Source: Thalassotalea crassostreae (GTDB lineage Bacteria > Pseudomonadota > Gammaproteobacteria > Enterobacterales > Alteromonadaceae). From it: a stretch of 64,000 bases of DNA. Below the pieces are notes generated by a model. That model was not told where the DNA came from and ran no database searches. It worked only from the letters and a program-made list of their open reading frames with translations. The position numbers were made by a program, and so were the translations under genes. The stretch is taken from assembly GCF_001831495.1 (NCBI RefSeq), contig NZ_CP017689.1, positions 2,170,001 through 2,234,000 of the forward strand. The letters are read 5' to 3'. Shown here one piece after another: positions 57,646-64,000 of the stretch (positions are counted from its first letter, which is position 1; every line of letters starts with the position of its first letter).

Positions 57646-58401
57646 CTAGTTAGTATATTTAATTAACATAGCGAGACACATCAATACGACCAAAGCGCGA
57701 AGGTATACTGGATTTACTTTAAATAACATATGAGCACCAACCCAGGCACCGATGGCCTGTCCAATCATCATAACAAAGCCATAAACCCAGACTACGTGGC
57801 CAGAAATAATAAACACTATAAGCGAAGCAATATTAGTAGAAAAGTTAAGAGGTTTGGCCCTCGCAGTTGCTTCAATTAAATCGTATCCTTTACAAGCGAC
57901 ACCCGACATTGAAAAAAATGACCCCGTTGCAGGACCAAACATTCCGTCATAGATACCAACCACTGGCACCACAATATTTTTATATTTACTATCGGACAAC
58001 AACAGCTTATTCGCCTTCACTTTTATAAATGGCGATACTAAAAAGTACACCGCAATAACAACTAAAATCAATGGAATAATAAATTGCAAAACATCAGTAT
58101 TGATAAATTGCACGGCAATAGTGCCAATCACAGAGCCTGCAAATGCTGTAAACATAAAAGGCTTCATTTCAATAAAGCTAACCCTCCTACGACGAAACAT
58201 TAAAAATGTCGCTGTAGCTGTCCCCATACTGCCCTGCAATTTATTTGTTGCAAGTGCAGCTATTGGTGGCATACCAGTTAATATTAATGCAGGAATAGTC
58301 ATTAATCCGCCGCCACCGGCTACTGTATCAATAAACCCAGCTAAAACGGCAACAAAAAATAATAAAGCTACTAAATCAATAGCTATTGAGCTCAAATCCA
58401 T
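57646..58401 (-). CDS. TSUP-family permease (TauE/SafE, YfcA-like)
   Basis: A 251-residue protein with about eight membrane helices arranged as two repeats. The family marks FIDTVAGGGGLMTIPALIL and ATNKLQGSMGTATA are in the first half, and GIYDGMFGPATGSFFSM in the second. TSUP proteins move sulfite, sulfonates or other organic anions; nothing nearby defines the substrate. Single gene. Confidence 0.9.
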   Translation of the reverse strand: MDLSSIAIDLVALLFFVAVLAGFIDTVAGGGGLMTIPALILTGMPPIAALATNKLQGSMGTATATFLMFRRRRVSFIEMKPFMFTAFAGSVIGTIAVQFINTDVLQFIIPLILVVIAVYFLVSPFIKVKANKLLLSDSKYKNIVVPVVGIYDGMFGPATGSFFSMSGVACKGYDLIEATARAKPLNFSTNIASLIVFIISGHVVWVYGFVMMIGQAIGAWVGAHMLFKVNPVYLRALVVLMCLAMLIKYTN

Positions 58402-58597
58402 AAAACGCTCGAATGTCTAAATATCTTTTTAAATATTAGGGTAAAGCCAAGATTAATGTAAGTAATAACTGAAAATACCAATGGAAATCTGTAAACACAT
58501 AAGAACTCAGGTAATTAAAATGCTGAATTTAACAATTAAAATAGACACAGATTACTATAATAGGAAATATAAATTTTCTTATACCTATGGGTGTTAA

Positions 58598-58912
58598 ATG
58601 GGCCATGTAACTTTAATTGAAACTTGTGGTACAACTCACGAGATTGATATTCCAAATGGACAATCTATTTTAGAAGGTGCGTTAGCCAACGATATTTTTA
58701 GTATGCCAGGAGCTTGTGGTGGTGACGCTGTTTGCGCAACATGTCATTGCGTAGTAGAAGAAGATTGGATTAACAAAGTACAACCTGTCGGTGACGATGA
58801 ATATTTTATTTTGCAATCGCTCGATGATACTAAAGAAAATTCTCGCCTAGCCTGTCAAATTAGAATGAAAGCAGATTTAGATGGTTTAATAATTTTAGTT
58901 CAAGATAATTAA
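58598..58912 (+). CDS. Adrenodoxin-type [2Fe-2S] ferredoxin
   Basis: A 104-residue ferredoxin with the C-x5-C-x2-C...C ligand set (C40, C46, C49, C86 in GACGGDAVCATCH and LACQIR), typical of ISC/adrenodoxin-type proteins. It is not within an isc operon (no hscA or iscS here), so it may be a second ferredoxin serving a cytochrome P450 or another electron acceptor. A terminator follows. Confidence 0.93.
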   Translation: MGHVTLIETCGTTHEIDIPNGQSILEGALANDIFSMPGACGGDAVCATCHCVVEEDWINKVQPVGDDEYFILQSLDDTKENSRLACQIRMKADLDGLIILVQDN

Positions 58913-58934
58913 ACATATTGCAGCTAGATAGAGC

Positions 58935-58958
58935 AGGCACTTTTTAGTGCCTTTTTTA
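58935..58958 (+). terminator. Terminator of the ferredoxin gene
   Basis: A six-bp stem (GGCACT with AGTGCC), TTTT loop and long T-run. Confidence 0.82.
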
Positions 58959-58989
58959 TTGCTAAATTCCAGACAACCGAAAATGCCGA

Positions 58990-59155
58990 TTAAAAATTAG
59001 ATAATAAAATATTATTTAGCCACAGAATACTGATGGAGGTCCCGTGTCTCGAAAACTGCTCCTGCGTTTTTCTACCTACATACATCCCTGTATTAGTCGC
59101 TTAGGCTCGCACAGGATGACGCAGTTAATTGTTTTAACTTTCTTCTCACACTTCC
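58990..59155. other. Intergenic repeat-like fragment before the tRNA-Val remnants
   Basis: The stretch 59032-59130 (GCTCCTGCGTTTTTCTACCT, CACAGGATGACGCAG) resembles the dispersed intergenic repeats that are frequent in Colwelliaceae. It also contains TGTATTAGTCGCTTAGGCTCGC, weakly similar to the decayed tRNA-Val copies. No coding region. Confidence 0.4.
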
Positions 59156-59179
59156 ATTAGCGGGCGATGCTATCCCAAC
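59156..59179 (-). pseudogene. tRNA-Val remnant R0 (short)
   Basis: Only the ATTAGCGGGCGATGCT core and part of the D-arm remain. The spacer that follows is the same as in units R3 and R4. Confidence 0.7.
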
Positions 59180-59252
59180 AGAAACATAAGATAGCAAAAT
59201 ACCTGAAACAATTTCAGTTATATCAATTAAGTTTGGATTTAATAAAGAGAAA

Positions 59253-59317
59253 TGGTGGACGATACTGGGCTCGAACCAGCTGCCCTCGCGCTCTTGTATT
59301 AGCGGGCGATGCTCTCC
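59253..59317 (-). pseudogene. Decayed tRNA-Val copy R1
   Basis: Keeps CCA, the 3' acceptor strand and a pairing T-arm. The anticodon arm is expanded by 7 nt (AGCATCGCCCGCTAATACAA on the tRNA strand), and the D-arm and 5' acceptor strand are lost. Confidence 0.85.
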
Positions 59318-59399
59318 AGAAAAGCGTGAACAATAGACACACGAAACTCTGAATCAAGTTCAGTTTAATAAAATTAAGTTTGGATTTAATAAAGAGAAA

Positions 59400-59464
59400 T
59401 GGTGGACGATACTGGCCTCGAACAAGCTACCCTCGCGCTCTTGTATTAGCGGGCGATGCTCTCC
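59400..59464 (-). pseudogene. Decayed tRNA-Val copy R2
   Basis: Same structure as R1, but the T-arm has two further mutations that break pairing. Starts 147 bp after R1. Confidence 0.85.
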
Positions 59465-59546
59465 AGAAAAGCGTGAACAATAGACACACGAAACTCTGAA
59501 TCAAGTTCAGTTTAATAAAATTAAGTTTGGATTTAATAAAGAGAAA

Positions 59547-59615
59547 TGGTGGACGATACTGGGCTCGAACTAGCTGCCCTCGCGCTCTTGTATTAGCGGT
59601 CGATGCTCTCCCAAC
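59547..59615 (-). pseudogene. Decayed tRNA-Val copy R3
   Basis: Same expanded anticodon arm with one substitution; keeps GTTGGGAGAGC of the D-arm, but the 5' acceptor strand is lost. Confidence 0.85.
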
Positions 59616-59688
59616 AGAAACATAAGATAGCAAAATACCTGAAACAATTTCAGTTATATCAATTAAGTTTGGATTTAATAAAGAGAAA

Positions 59689-59757
59689 TGGTGGACGATA
59701 CTGGGCTCGAACTAGCTGCCCTCGCGCTCTTGTATTAGCGGGCGATGCTATCCCAAC
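59689..59757 (-). pseudogene. Decayed tRNA-Val copy R4
   Basis: Like R3, 142 bp further along and nearest to the intact gene Val1. Expanded anticodon arm identical to R1. Confidence 0.85.
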
Positions 59758-59830
59758 AGAAACATAAGATAGCAAAATACCTGAAACAATTTCAGTTATA
59801 TCAATTAAGTTTGGATTTAATAAAGAGAAA

Positions 59831-59906
59831 TGGTGGACGATACTGGGCTCGAACCAGTGACCCTCGCCTTGTAAGGGCGATGCTCTCCCAACTGAGCTAA
59901 TCGTCC
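59831..59906 (-). tRNA. tRNA-Val (TAC), copy 1
   Basis: 76 nt with encoded CCA; acceptor GGACGAT pairs with ATCGTCC, anticodon TAC in CTTACAA, T-loop TTCGAGC. Last intact gene of the leftward operon; identical to copies 2-4. Confidence 0.98.
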
Positions 59907-59937
59907 GGGGATCATGAATTTTTAAAACTTAACTTGA

Positions 59938-60000
59938 TGGTGGACAATATTGGCTTGAATCTAAGACCCTCGCGCTCTTGTATTAGCGGGCGATGCTCGC
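59938..60000 (-). pseudogene. Decayed tRNA-Val copy D1
   Basis: CCA is kept, the acceptor and T-arm are mutated (GATTCAAGCC in place of GGTTCGAGCC), and the expanded anticodon arm is intact. The D-arm and 5' acceptor strand are missing. Confidence 0.82.
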
Positions 60001-60043
60001 TTTTACAACTATTTATCCAAACATAACCACTCACATAAATGAA

Positions 60044-60119
60044 TGGTGGACGATACTGGGCTCGAACCAGTGACCCTCGCCTTGTAAGGGCGATGCTCTC
60101 CCAACTGAGCTAATCGTCC
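60044..60119 (-). tRNA. tRNA-Val (TAC), copy 2
   Basis: 76-nt cloverleaf with CCA, identical to copy 1. Confidence 0.98.
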
Positions 60120-60149
60120 AACAAGTAAAGCTTTTGATTTGGAATTGAA

Positions 60150-60212
60150 TGGTGGACAATATTGGCTTGAATCTAAGACCCTCGCGCTCTTGTATTAGCG
60201 GGCGATGCTCGC
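60150..60212 (-). pseudogene. Decayed tRNA-Val copy D2
   Basis: Identical to D1; part of the 212-bp duplication. Confidence 0.82.
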
Positions 60213-60255
60213 TTTTACAACTATTTATCCAAACATAACCACTCACATAAATGAA

Positions 60256-60331
60256 TGGTGGACGATACTGGGCTCGAACCAGTGACCCTCGCCTTGTAAG
60301 GGCGATGCTCTCCCAACTGAGCTAATCGTCC
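60256..60331 (-). tRNA. tRNA-Val (TAC), copy 3
   Basis: 76-nt cloverleaf with CCA, identical to copy 1. Confidence 0.98.
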
Positions 60332-60357
60332 AAACAATTTCAAATCATAACAAAGAA

Positions 60358-60420
60358 TGATGGATAATATTGACTCGAGTCTATGACCCTTGCGCTCTTG
60401 TATTAGCGGGCGATGCTCGA
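60358..60420 (-). pseudogene. Decayed tRNA-Val copy D3
   Basis: More mutated CCA end (ATCCATCA on the tRNA strand) and T-arm than D1/D2, but the expanded anticodon-arm core is still unchanged. Confidence 0.8.
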
Positions 60421-60463
60421 TAATACAATTTTTTATCCAAATACCACCATTCATATCAAAGAA

Positions 60464-60539
60464 TGGTGGACGATACTGGGCTCGAACCAGTGACCCTCGC
60501 CTTGTAAGGGCGATGCTCTCCCAACTGAGCTAATCGTCC
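60464..60539 (-). tRNA. tRNA-Val (TAC), copy 4
   Basis: 76-nt cloverleaf with CCA; promoter-proximal gene of the operon, identical to copy 1. Confidence 0.98.
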
Positions 60540-60554
60540 AGTCTTTGTTTTTCT

Positions 60555-60582
60555 CTTAAGCAAAAATCAATTCTTGCTTAAG
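60555..60582 (-). other. Leader hairpin of the tRNA-Val operon
   Basis: CTTAAGCAA pairs with TTGCTTAAG across 10 nt between the promoter and the first tRNA. It may be a processing site or guide 5' maturation. Confidence 0.55.
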
Positions 60583-60594
60583 AAAGTGATGCGT

Positions 60595-60622
60595 ATTATA
60601 GGGCTCACTAAAAAACTGTCAA
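60595..60622 (-). promoter_or_regulatory. Consensus sigma-70 promoter of the tRNA-Val operon
   Basis: On the minus strand TTGACA and TATAAT, both perfect, with a 16-bp spacer. It would drive Val4, D3, Val3, D2, Val2, D1, Val1 and then R4 to R0. Confidence 0.9.
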
Positions 60623-61005
60623 CACTAACTTTCAATTATTTTGTGATTAATTGTTCAACCGATGTTTTTTAATACAAATTGGCGTTTTAAAACCCTAATT
60701 TTCAACTTTTTTGCATTTTTATTCAAAAAATTTACCGCCAAATGTAAAACATTATTCGTCTTATAAATACTATTATCCGTGTTTTTTATGTAATACCTCT
60801 TAAAAACTATGGGGTTAGCGAATTTCATGCCGCTATTTCAATTATTTTCGCTGACATAAACTGTTACATTCAGCAACAGATTTCTTGCAACTAAATGTCA
60901 TAGTTAAAGCGTCTAGTACATGAACACAATAAATTTTAAGTTTGCGGTATCAAGCTAAATAAGAATTTAAATTAAACAAAACCATACTAAAACAGGACTA
61001 TCACT
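60623..61005. other. Intergenic region upstream of the DUF3718 gene
   Basis: About 380 bp, AT-rich, with no coding region or structured RNA that I can support. It carries the DUF3718 promoter; a ribosome-binding-like AGGA lies at 60994-60997. Confidence 0.4.
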
Positions 61006-61362
61006 ATGAAAACTTTAACTACAATCACTACTACTTTATTAATCGCTGGCGCAAGTTTAACAACTACAGCAAATGCAGCTCCTATGAACTCACACATGGA
61101 ACAAGTTCTTATTGAAACTTGTAAAGCAGCAGCAAGCGACAGTACGCTACGTTTGAAAAAAACGATTAAAGCAAACCGTCTTGATACAGATACCGTTGCC
61201 TTAGGTGTTGTTTGTAATGGTGAAGATATTATTGCTTTTGCGCAAAACAATGGTGCATACAATACTGCACAGCATATGAGCAATAGCATTGGCGGTACAA
61301 GTATTTCTGATATCGCAGCAGCACCTAAATATTCAGTATCTTTCGAAATGACAGCTGAATAA
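61006..61362 (+). CDS. DUF3718 domain-containing exported protein
   Basis: A 118-residue protein with a signal peptide (cleavage near ANA, residue 24). The remainder has the DUF3718 pattern: HMEQVLIETCKAAASDSTLRL, a second cysteine in LGVVCNGEDIIAFA, likely a disulfide pair. The family is frequent in Alteromonadales; function is unknown. Single gene with a terminator. Confidence 0.83.
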   Translation: MKTLTTITTTLLIAGASLTTTANAAPMNSHMEQVLIETCKAAASDSTLRLKKTIKANRLDTDTVALGVVCNGEDIIAFAQNNGAYNTAQHMSNSIGGTSISDIAAAPKYSVSFEMTAE

Positions 61363-61410
61363 TAACTTAAAGTTAACTCCCCTTTACTTAAGTTAATCAG
61401 TTTTGACACT

Positions 61411-61436
61411 AGCCCAACATGCGTTGGGCTTTTTCT
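61411..61436 (+). terminator. Terminator of the DUF3718 gene
   Basis: An 8-bp stem (AGCCCAAC with GTTGGGCT), ATGC loop and T-run. Confidence 0.88.
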
Positions 61437-61750
61437 TATATGCTAGTGATTTATTAAAGTCAGTTAGAACCTAGCAATTTTCTTTTCGTAATCTCAATTA
61501 ATGGACTTATCAAAATTAGCTTAAGCTACTTTGAACTCCTCAGCCTATTTATCATCCACGGCATCCATGCTTTAAACCGTATTTATGGACGCAAAAGTAT
61601 AGAATGCGCCGATGATAAATCTCCTGTGCACAAGGGCGAAATATATCCTTTTCTTCAAAATAGCGATTTTAATTTGTTAAATTTTAAGTATGAATAACGC
61701 AAGTAATTGTATAAAGTAAACTTATTAAAAGTGCTAATTAAGTTTTCGCC
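61437..61750. other. Intergenic region with a long inverted repeat
   Basis: No coding region. ATTTATCATC (61547-61556) and GATGATAAAT (61611-61620) are a perfect 10-bp inverted repeat enclosing a second, smaller one (ATCCAT/ATGGAC around 61562-61590). Confidence 0.5.
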
Positions 61751-62248
61751 ATGAGCTTTTCTAAAACTAATCGAACGATACACAAATGGGCAAGTATTGT
61801 TATTGCCCTGCCATTGCTATTAACCATAATTACTGGCGCGCTATTATTATTAAAAAAAGAAATTACATACATTCAGCCACAAAGTATGAAAGGCATAGCG
61901 CAAACCCCGACTATTAGCTTTGATGAAATTCTCAAACAAGCATCAAGCATTGAACAAGCGAATATTTCTACTTGGCAAGACGTTAACCGACTTGATGTAC
62001 GTCCAAGTAAAGGGATCATCAAGGTACGAAGTGAAAATCAATGGGAAATTCAATTGGATGCAAAAACAGCAGAGATATTGCAAGTCGCTTATCGACGTTC
62101 CGATTTTATTGAAACTTTGCACGACGGAACATTTTTTCAAGATAAAGCCAATCTTTGGTTAATGCTCCCTGCTGCTATTATTTTACTATTTCTCTGGTTA
62201 ACTGGCCTTTATTTGTTTATCTATCCTTACTTTAGAAAACGTAAATAA
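61751..62248 (+). CDS. PepSY-associated membrane protein
   Basis: A 165-residue protein with one N-terminal (IVIALPLLLTIITGALLLL) and one C-terminal (LMLPAAIILLFLWLTGLYLF) membrane helix around a periplasmic PepSY-like domain (ISFDEILKQA, WEIQLDAKTAEILQVAYRRSDFIETLHDG). The N-terminal RTIHKWASI motif is typical of PepSY_TM proteins, which often accompany TonB receptors or ferric reductases; none is adjacent. It is shorter than the four-helix forms. Confidence 0.83.
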   Translation: MSFSKTNRTIHKWASIVIALPLLLTIITGALLLLKKEITYIQPQSMKGIAQTPTISFDEILKQASSIEQANISTWQDVNRLDVRPSKGIIKVRSENQWEIQLDAKTAEILQVAYRRSDFIETLHDGTFFQDKANLWLMLPAAIILLFLWLTGLYLFIYPYFRKRK

Positions 62249-62339
62249 ACTTATTTAAAGACGTATCCATGATAAACTTCAATAACTTGTTAAAAAACGA
62301 ACCTTTAGTTTAGCTCTCTAAGCAGCACAGGAAAGTAGC

Positions 62340-62849
62340 ATGGAAATTGAAGTATTAGCCATTGAAATCAACGAAGAGCCTATCGAGCTGTATAAGCTAT
62401 TGAAAATAGCCAACCTTGTCGGCGGTGGCGGTGAAGCCAAAGTTGTTATCAGTGAAGGCTATGTGTTTTTAAATGGCGAAGTTGAAACCCAGAAACGTAA
62501 AAAGGTTTATGTTGAGGATATTGTTCAATTTAACGGTGAAGCAATTATGCCGGTATTAAGCTATGACGATATCGAAGGTGATGCAATTGAACAGCAAACA
62601 AGTGATGACAAGTCTGACTTTGACGCTGCAGAAGAAATAGCTGATGAAACAGAATTAGCGCCTCAATTTGAAACTGCATCTCATTTCACAGCGCAAAAAC
62701 ATCAATCTAATACTCAAAAAAAGTCGAACTCATCTGCCAAGTCAAAAAAGAACAACAAAAAGAACGACAAGAAGAATAAACCGAAGAAAACTAAAGCGGA
62801 TTCAGACAAAGAAAAACCTCGCTCTGGTCGCCGCTCTATTTCGTTTTAA
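62340..62849 (+). CDS. S4-domain RNA-binding protein (YbcJ-like) with a lysine-rich tail
   Basis: Residues 1-75 are a YbcJ-type S4 domain (LYKLLKIANLVGGGGEAKVVI, GYVFLNGEVETQKRKKVYVEDIV). YbcJ is about 70 residues, but this protein has 169: an acidic linker (about 80-115) and then a basic, low-complexity tail (KKNNKKNDKKNKPKKTK) ending GRRSISF. The tail would add non-specific RNA affinity. Target RNA unknown, though ribosome-related roles are proposed for the family. Confidence 0.86.
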   Translation: MEIEVLAIEINEEPIELYKLLKIANLVGGGGEAKVVISEGYVFLNGEVETQKRKKVYVEDIVQFNGEAIMPVLSYDDIEGDAIEQQTSDDKSDFDAAEEIADETELAPQFETASHFTAQKHQSNTQKKSNSSAKSKKNNKKNDKKNKPKKTKADSDKEKPRSGRRSISF

Positions 62850-62871
62850 TCAGCAATTTTTAGTAAACTTT

Positions 62872-63354
62872 TTATAATGTCTTTTCCCAAAACATCGCCG
62901 AGCCATGTTTTGGGTCAAGTTCATAACCATTAAAACCAAATTTAATATAACTGTTTTTAGCAATATCATTGCCTTCTAAAACTTCCAGAGTGATCTTACA
63001 GCACCCTTGAGCAAGCGCGATGTTCTCAACTTCGGCCATCAATTTCTGACTTAACCCTAGCCCTCTATATTTAGGTAACACCCCCATATCGTGGATGTTT
63101 AACAAAGGTTTGGCTTTAAAAGTAGAAAAACCATATACACAATTACAAATAGCTGCAGGCTTATTATCGACATAACAAAGTAAACTAAAAACATTGGTTT
63201 GAGATTTTAATTGAGGGATCAAGTTTTCTTTGGTGTACGCAGATAATGGCGTATTGCCTCCCATAGGGTCTTCGGCATACGCATTAAGTAAAAACAAAAT
63301 ATCATTACCATGATTACTATTGTTATAGTCAGCGATTAAGATTTTACAACTCAT
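62872..63354 (-). CDS. GNAT-family N-acetyltransferase
   Basis: A 160-residue acetyltransferase with the acetyl-CoA motif in IHDMGVLPKYRGLGLSQKLM (R-G-x-G) and motif B (LEVLEGNDIAKNSYIKFGF). The substrate is unknown. Minus strand, next to the partial hydrolase gene at the right edge. Confidence 0.88.
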   Translation of the reverse strand: MSCKILIADYNNSNHGNDILFLLNAYAEDPMGGNTPLSAYTKENLIPQLKSQTNVFSLLCYVDNKPAAICNCVYGFSTFKAKPLLNIHDMGVLPKYRGLGLSQKLMAEVENIALAQGCCKITLEVLEGNDIAKNSYIKFGFNGYELDPKHGSAMFWEKTL

Positions 63355-63410
63355 TATTCACAATCTTTTGTATGTTAAATTAAATATCATCATAGCTTAA
63401 CAGTAGCAGA

Positions 63411-64000
63411 CTATTTAATAACAGGTAATTCGATAAATGATCTAAACTTACCGCCTTTGTGAATGGTGAGTGTTTTTTCTATTCGATCCCACGGAGCAGT
63501 ACCACTTTTAGAGTCGGCTCCGGCTATTGTTACTCTAATTCGACTACCTTCTTTTAACCTGATAGCAATGGGTTTTAAATCCAATTGAATTCTAACTGGA
63601 TTGCCCTTTACTTTACTTATATCTTTTTCATAATTTCCTAACCAAGGTAATCCAAAATTATCAAAAGGAGCACGGCTTAACGCTCTATGAGATATTTTCA
63701 AAGCATTGTCGCTAATAAAACGTGACGTACCATCGCTCTCAACGTGCTCTAAAGTCACATAAAGGTCGCCATCATCGGTTGACACTGATAACCAAAAGTC
63801 AACTACTGGATATCCGATTATTAACATATCCTGTTCTATTTGGTTTGACGTATACGTTAACGCTTTAGAATCATAACGTTCGGACAAATCGGCATAACCA
63901 GAATGTTTATAACAAAAATCTTCAACAACCTGCTTCCCAGAACAATCTCTATGACTACCGTTATTACGTTCAACATAACCACCTAAGCTTATCGAGTAAT
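63411..64000 (-). CDS. CocE/NonD family hydrolase, C-terminal part (runs off the window)
   Basis: The frame stays open to the right edge. It shows the C-terminal X-Pro dipeptidyl-peptidase (PepX_C) jelly-roll domain: TYTSNQIEQDMLIIGYPVVD, WLSVSTDDGDLYVTLEHVE, then IRLKEGSRIRVTIAGAD. The serine-hydrolase domain must lie beyond 64000. The enzyme probably hydrolyses acyl or peptide esters; the specific substrate cannot be told from this part. Confidence 0.87.
   Translation of the reverse strand, partial: YSISLGGYVERNNGSHRDCSGKQVVEDFCYKHSGYADLSERYDSKALTYTSNQIEQDMLIIGYPVVDFWLSVSTDDGDLYVTLEHVESDGTSRFISDNALKISHRALSRAPFDNFGLPWLGNYEKDISKVKGNPVRIQLDLKPIAIRLKEGSRIRVTIAGADSKSGTAPWDRIEKTLTIHKGGKFRSFIELPVIK

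Larger units (their letters stand above)
59253..59830. repeat. 147/142-bp tandem repeat block of decayed tRNA-Val units
   Basis: Four units start at 59253, 59400, 59547 and 59689, and intact Val1 follows at 59831 (periods 147, 147, 142, 142). Two spacer types alternate by unit: one with GAAAAGCGTGAACAATAGAC (R1, R2) and one with CAGAAACATAAGATAGCAAA (R0, R3, R4). Both end in the same AAGTTTGGATTTAATAAAGA leader. Confidence 0.92.
59938..60331. repeat. Recent 212-bp duplication (decayed plus intact tRNA-Val)
   Basis: Segments 59938-60119 and 60150-60331 (182 bp, each a decayed copy plus an intact gene) appear identical base by base. The third, older unit (60358-60539) is clearly diverged in its decayed part and spacer. 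Confidence 0.9.

Noticed and set aside
59156..59830. Regular 142/147-bp repeats resembling a CRISPR or satellite array
   Set aside because: The repeats contain tRNA 3' ends, the spacers are not unique, and there are no cas genes.
60031..60454. Minus-strand frames across the tRNA-Val array
   Set aside because: They are read-through of tRNA and decayed tRNA sequence, with no ribosome-binding site.

Overview
The window is chromosomal DNA from an AT-rich marine gammaproteobacterium. Gene content and order (sdhCDA/gltA, the bcp-perM-bepA-arsC-hda-purMN neighbourhood, rhombosortase, many M16/S9/M14 exported peptidases, DUF3718 and DUF4136 proteins, FadE) point to the Alteromonadales, most likely Colwelliaceae (Colwellia/Thalassotalea-like). 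The genus is inferred from gene style, not from a database search. No prophage, integron, CRISPR array or transposase gene is present. The window is mostly core genome with two unusual tRNA clusters.

Layout. 1-2922: start of sdhA with sdhD and sdhC (minus strand), divergent from citrate synthase gltA. 3060-7193: exported M14 peptidase, a REC plus histidine-kinase protein, and tcdA. 7241-19809: bamC, bcp, perM, a TusA-like protein, bepA, arsC, a DUF2069 protein, an HExxH lipoprotein, hda, a DUF2066 protein, purM, purN and a DUF3108 protein. 19802-27051: a YafJ-type amidotransferase, fadE with a FadR-like operator, a DUF4136 lipoprotein, and an M16 peptidase lipoprotein whose signal peptide is out of frame. 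27694-28767: a tRNA-Asp operon of four intact genes behind a strong promoter, followed by decayed copies and a 95-bp tandem repeat. 28899-46018: dnaQ/rnhA, an MBL persulfide-dioxygenase-like enzyme, membrane proteins of unknown function, a CBM9/DUF5916 outer-membrane protein, RDD and VWA/MoxR genes, ggt, tapT, rhombosortase and an S9 peptidase; two REP-like palindromes lie here. 46216-58958: ygiQ, ybiT, small DUF proteins, hpf, a DEAD-box helicase, an amidohydrolase, a metallophosphoesterase, gltX, a TSUP permease and a ferredoxin. 59156-60622: a tRNA-Val(TAC) operon of four intact genes interleaved with at least eight decayed copies. 61006-64000: DUF3718 and PepSY proteins, a lysine-tailed S4 protein, a GNAT acetyltransferase and the C-terminal part of a CocE/NonD hydrolase.

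How the genes work together. TCA cycle entry (gltA, sdh) and fatty-acid oxidation (fadE) form the energy core. purM/purN, hda, dnaQ, rnhA, gltX, tcdA, tapT and the tRNA operons serve nucleotide synthesis, replication and translation. bamC and bepA serve outer-membrane assembly. Exported M14, M16, S9 and amidohydrolase enzymes fit a peptide-scavenging marine heterotroph.

Most unusual points: (i) both tRNA operons contain families of decayed tRNA copies; the Val copies share one expanded anticodon arm, and a similar short GC-ended insert occurs in the Asp copies; (ii) a one-base frameshift in the M16 gene sits on a perfect palindrome; (iii) Bcp has its second cysteine at position 83 instead of Cp+5; (iv) an uncharacterised HExxH lipoprotein is inserted in the conserved arsC-hda block.
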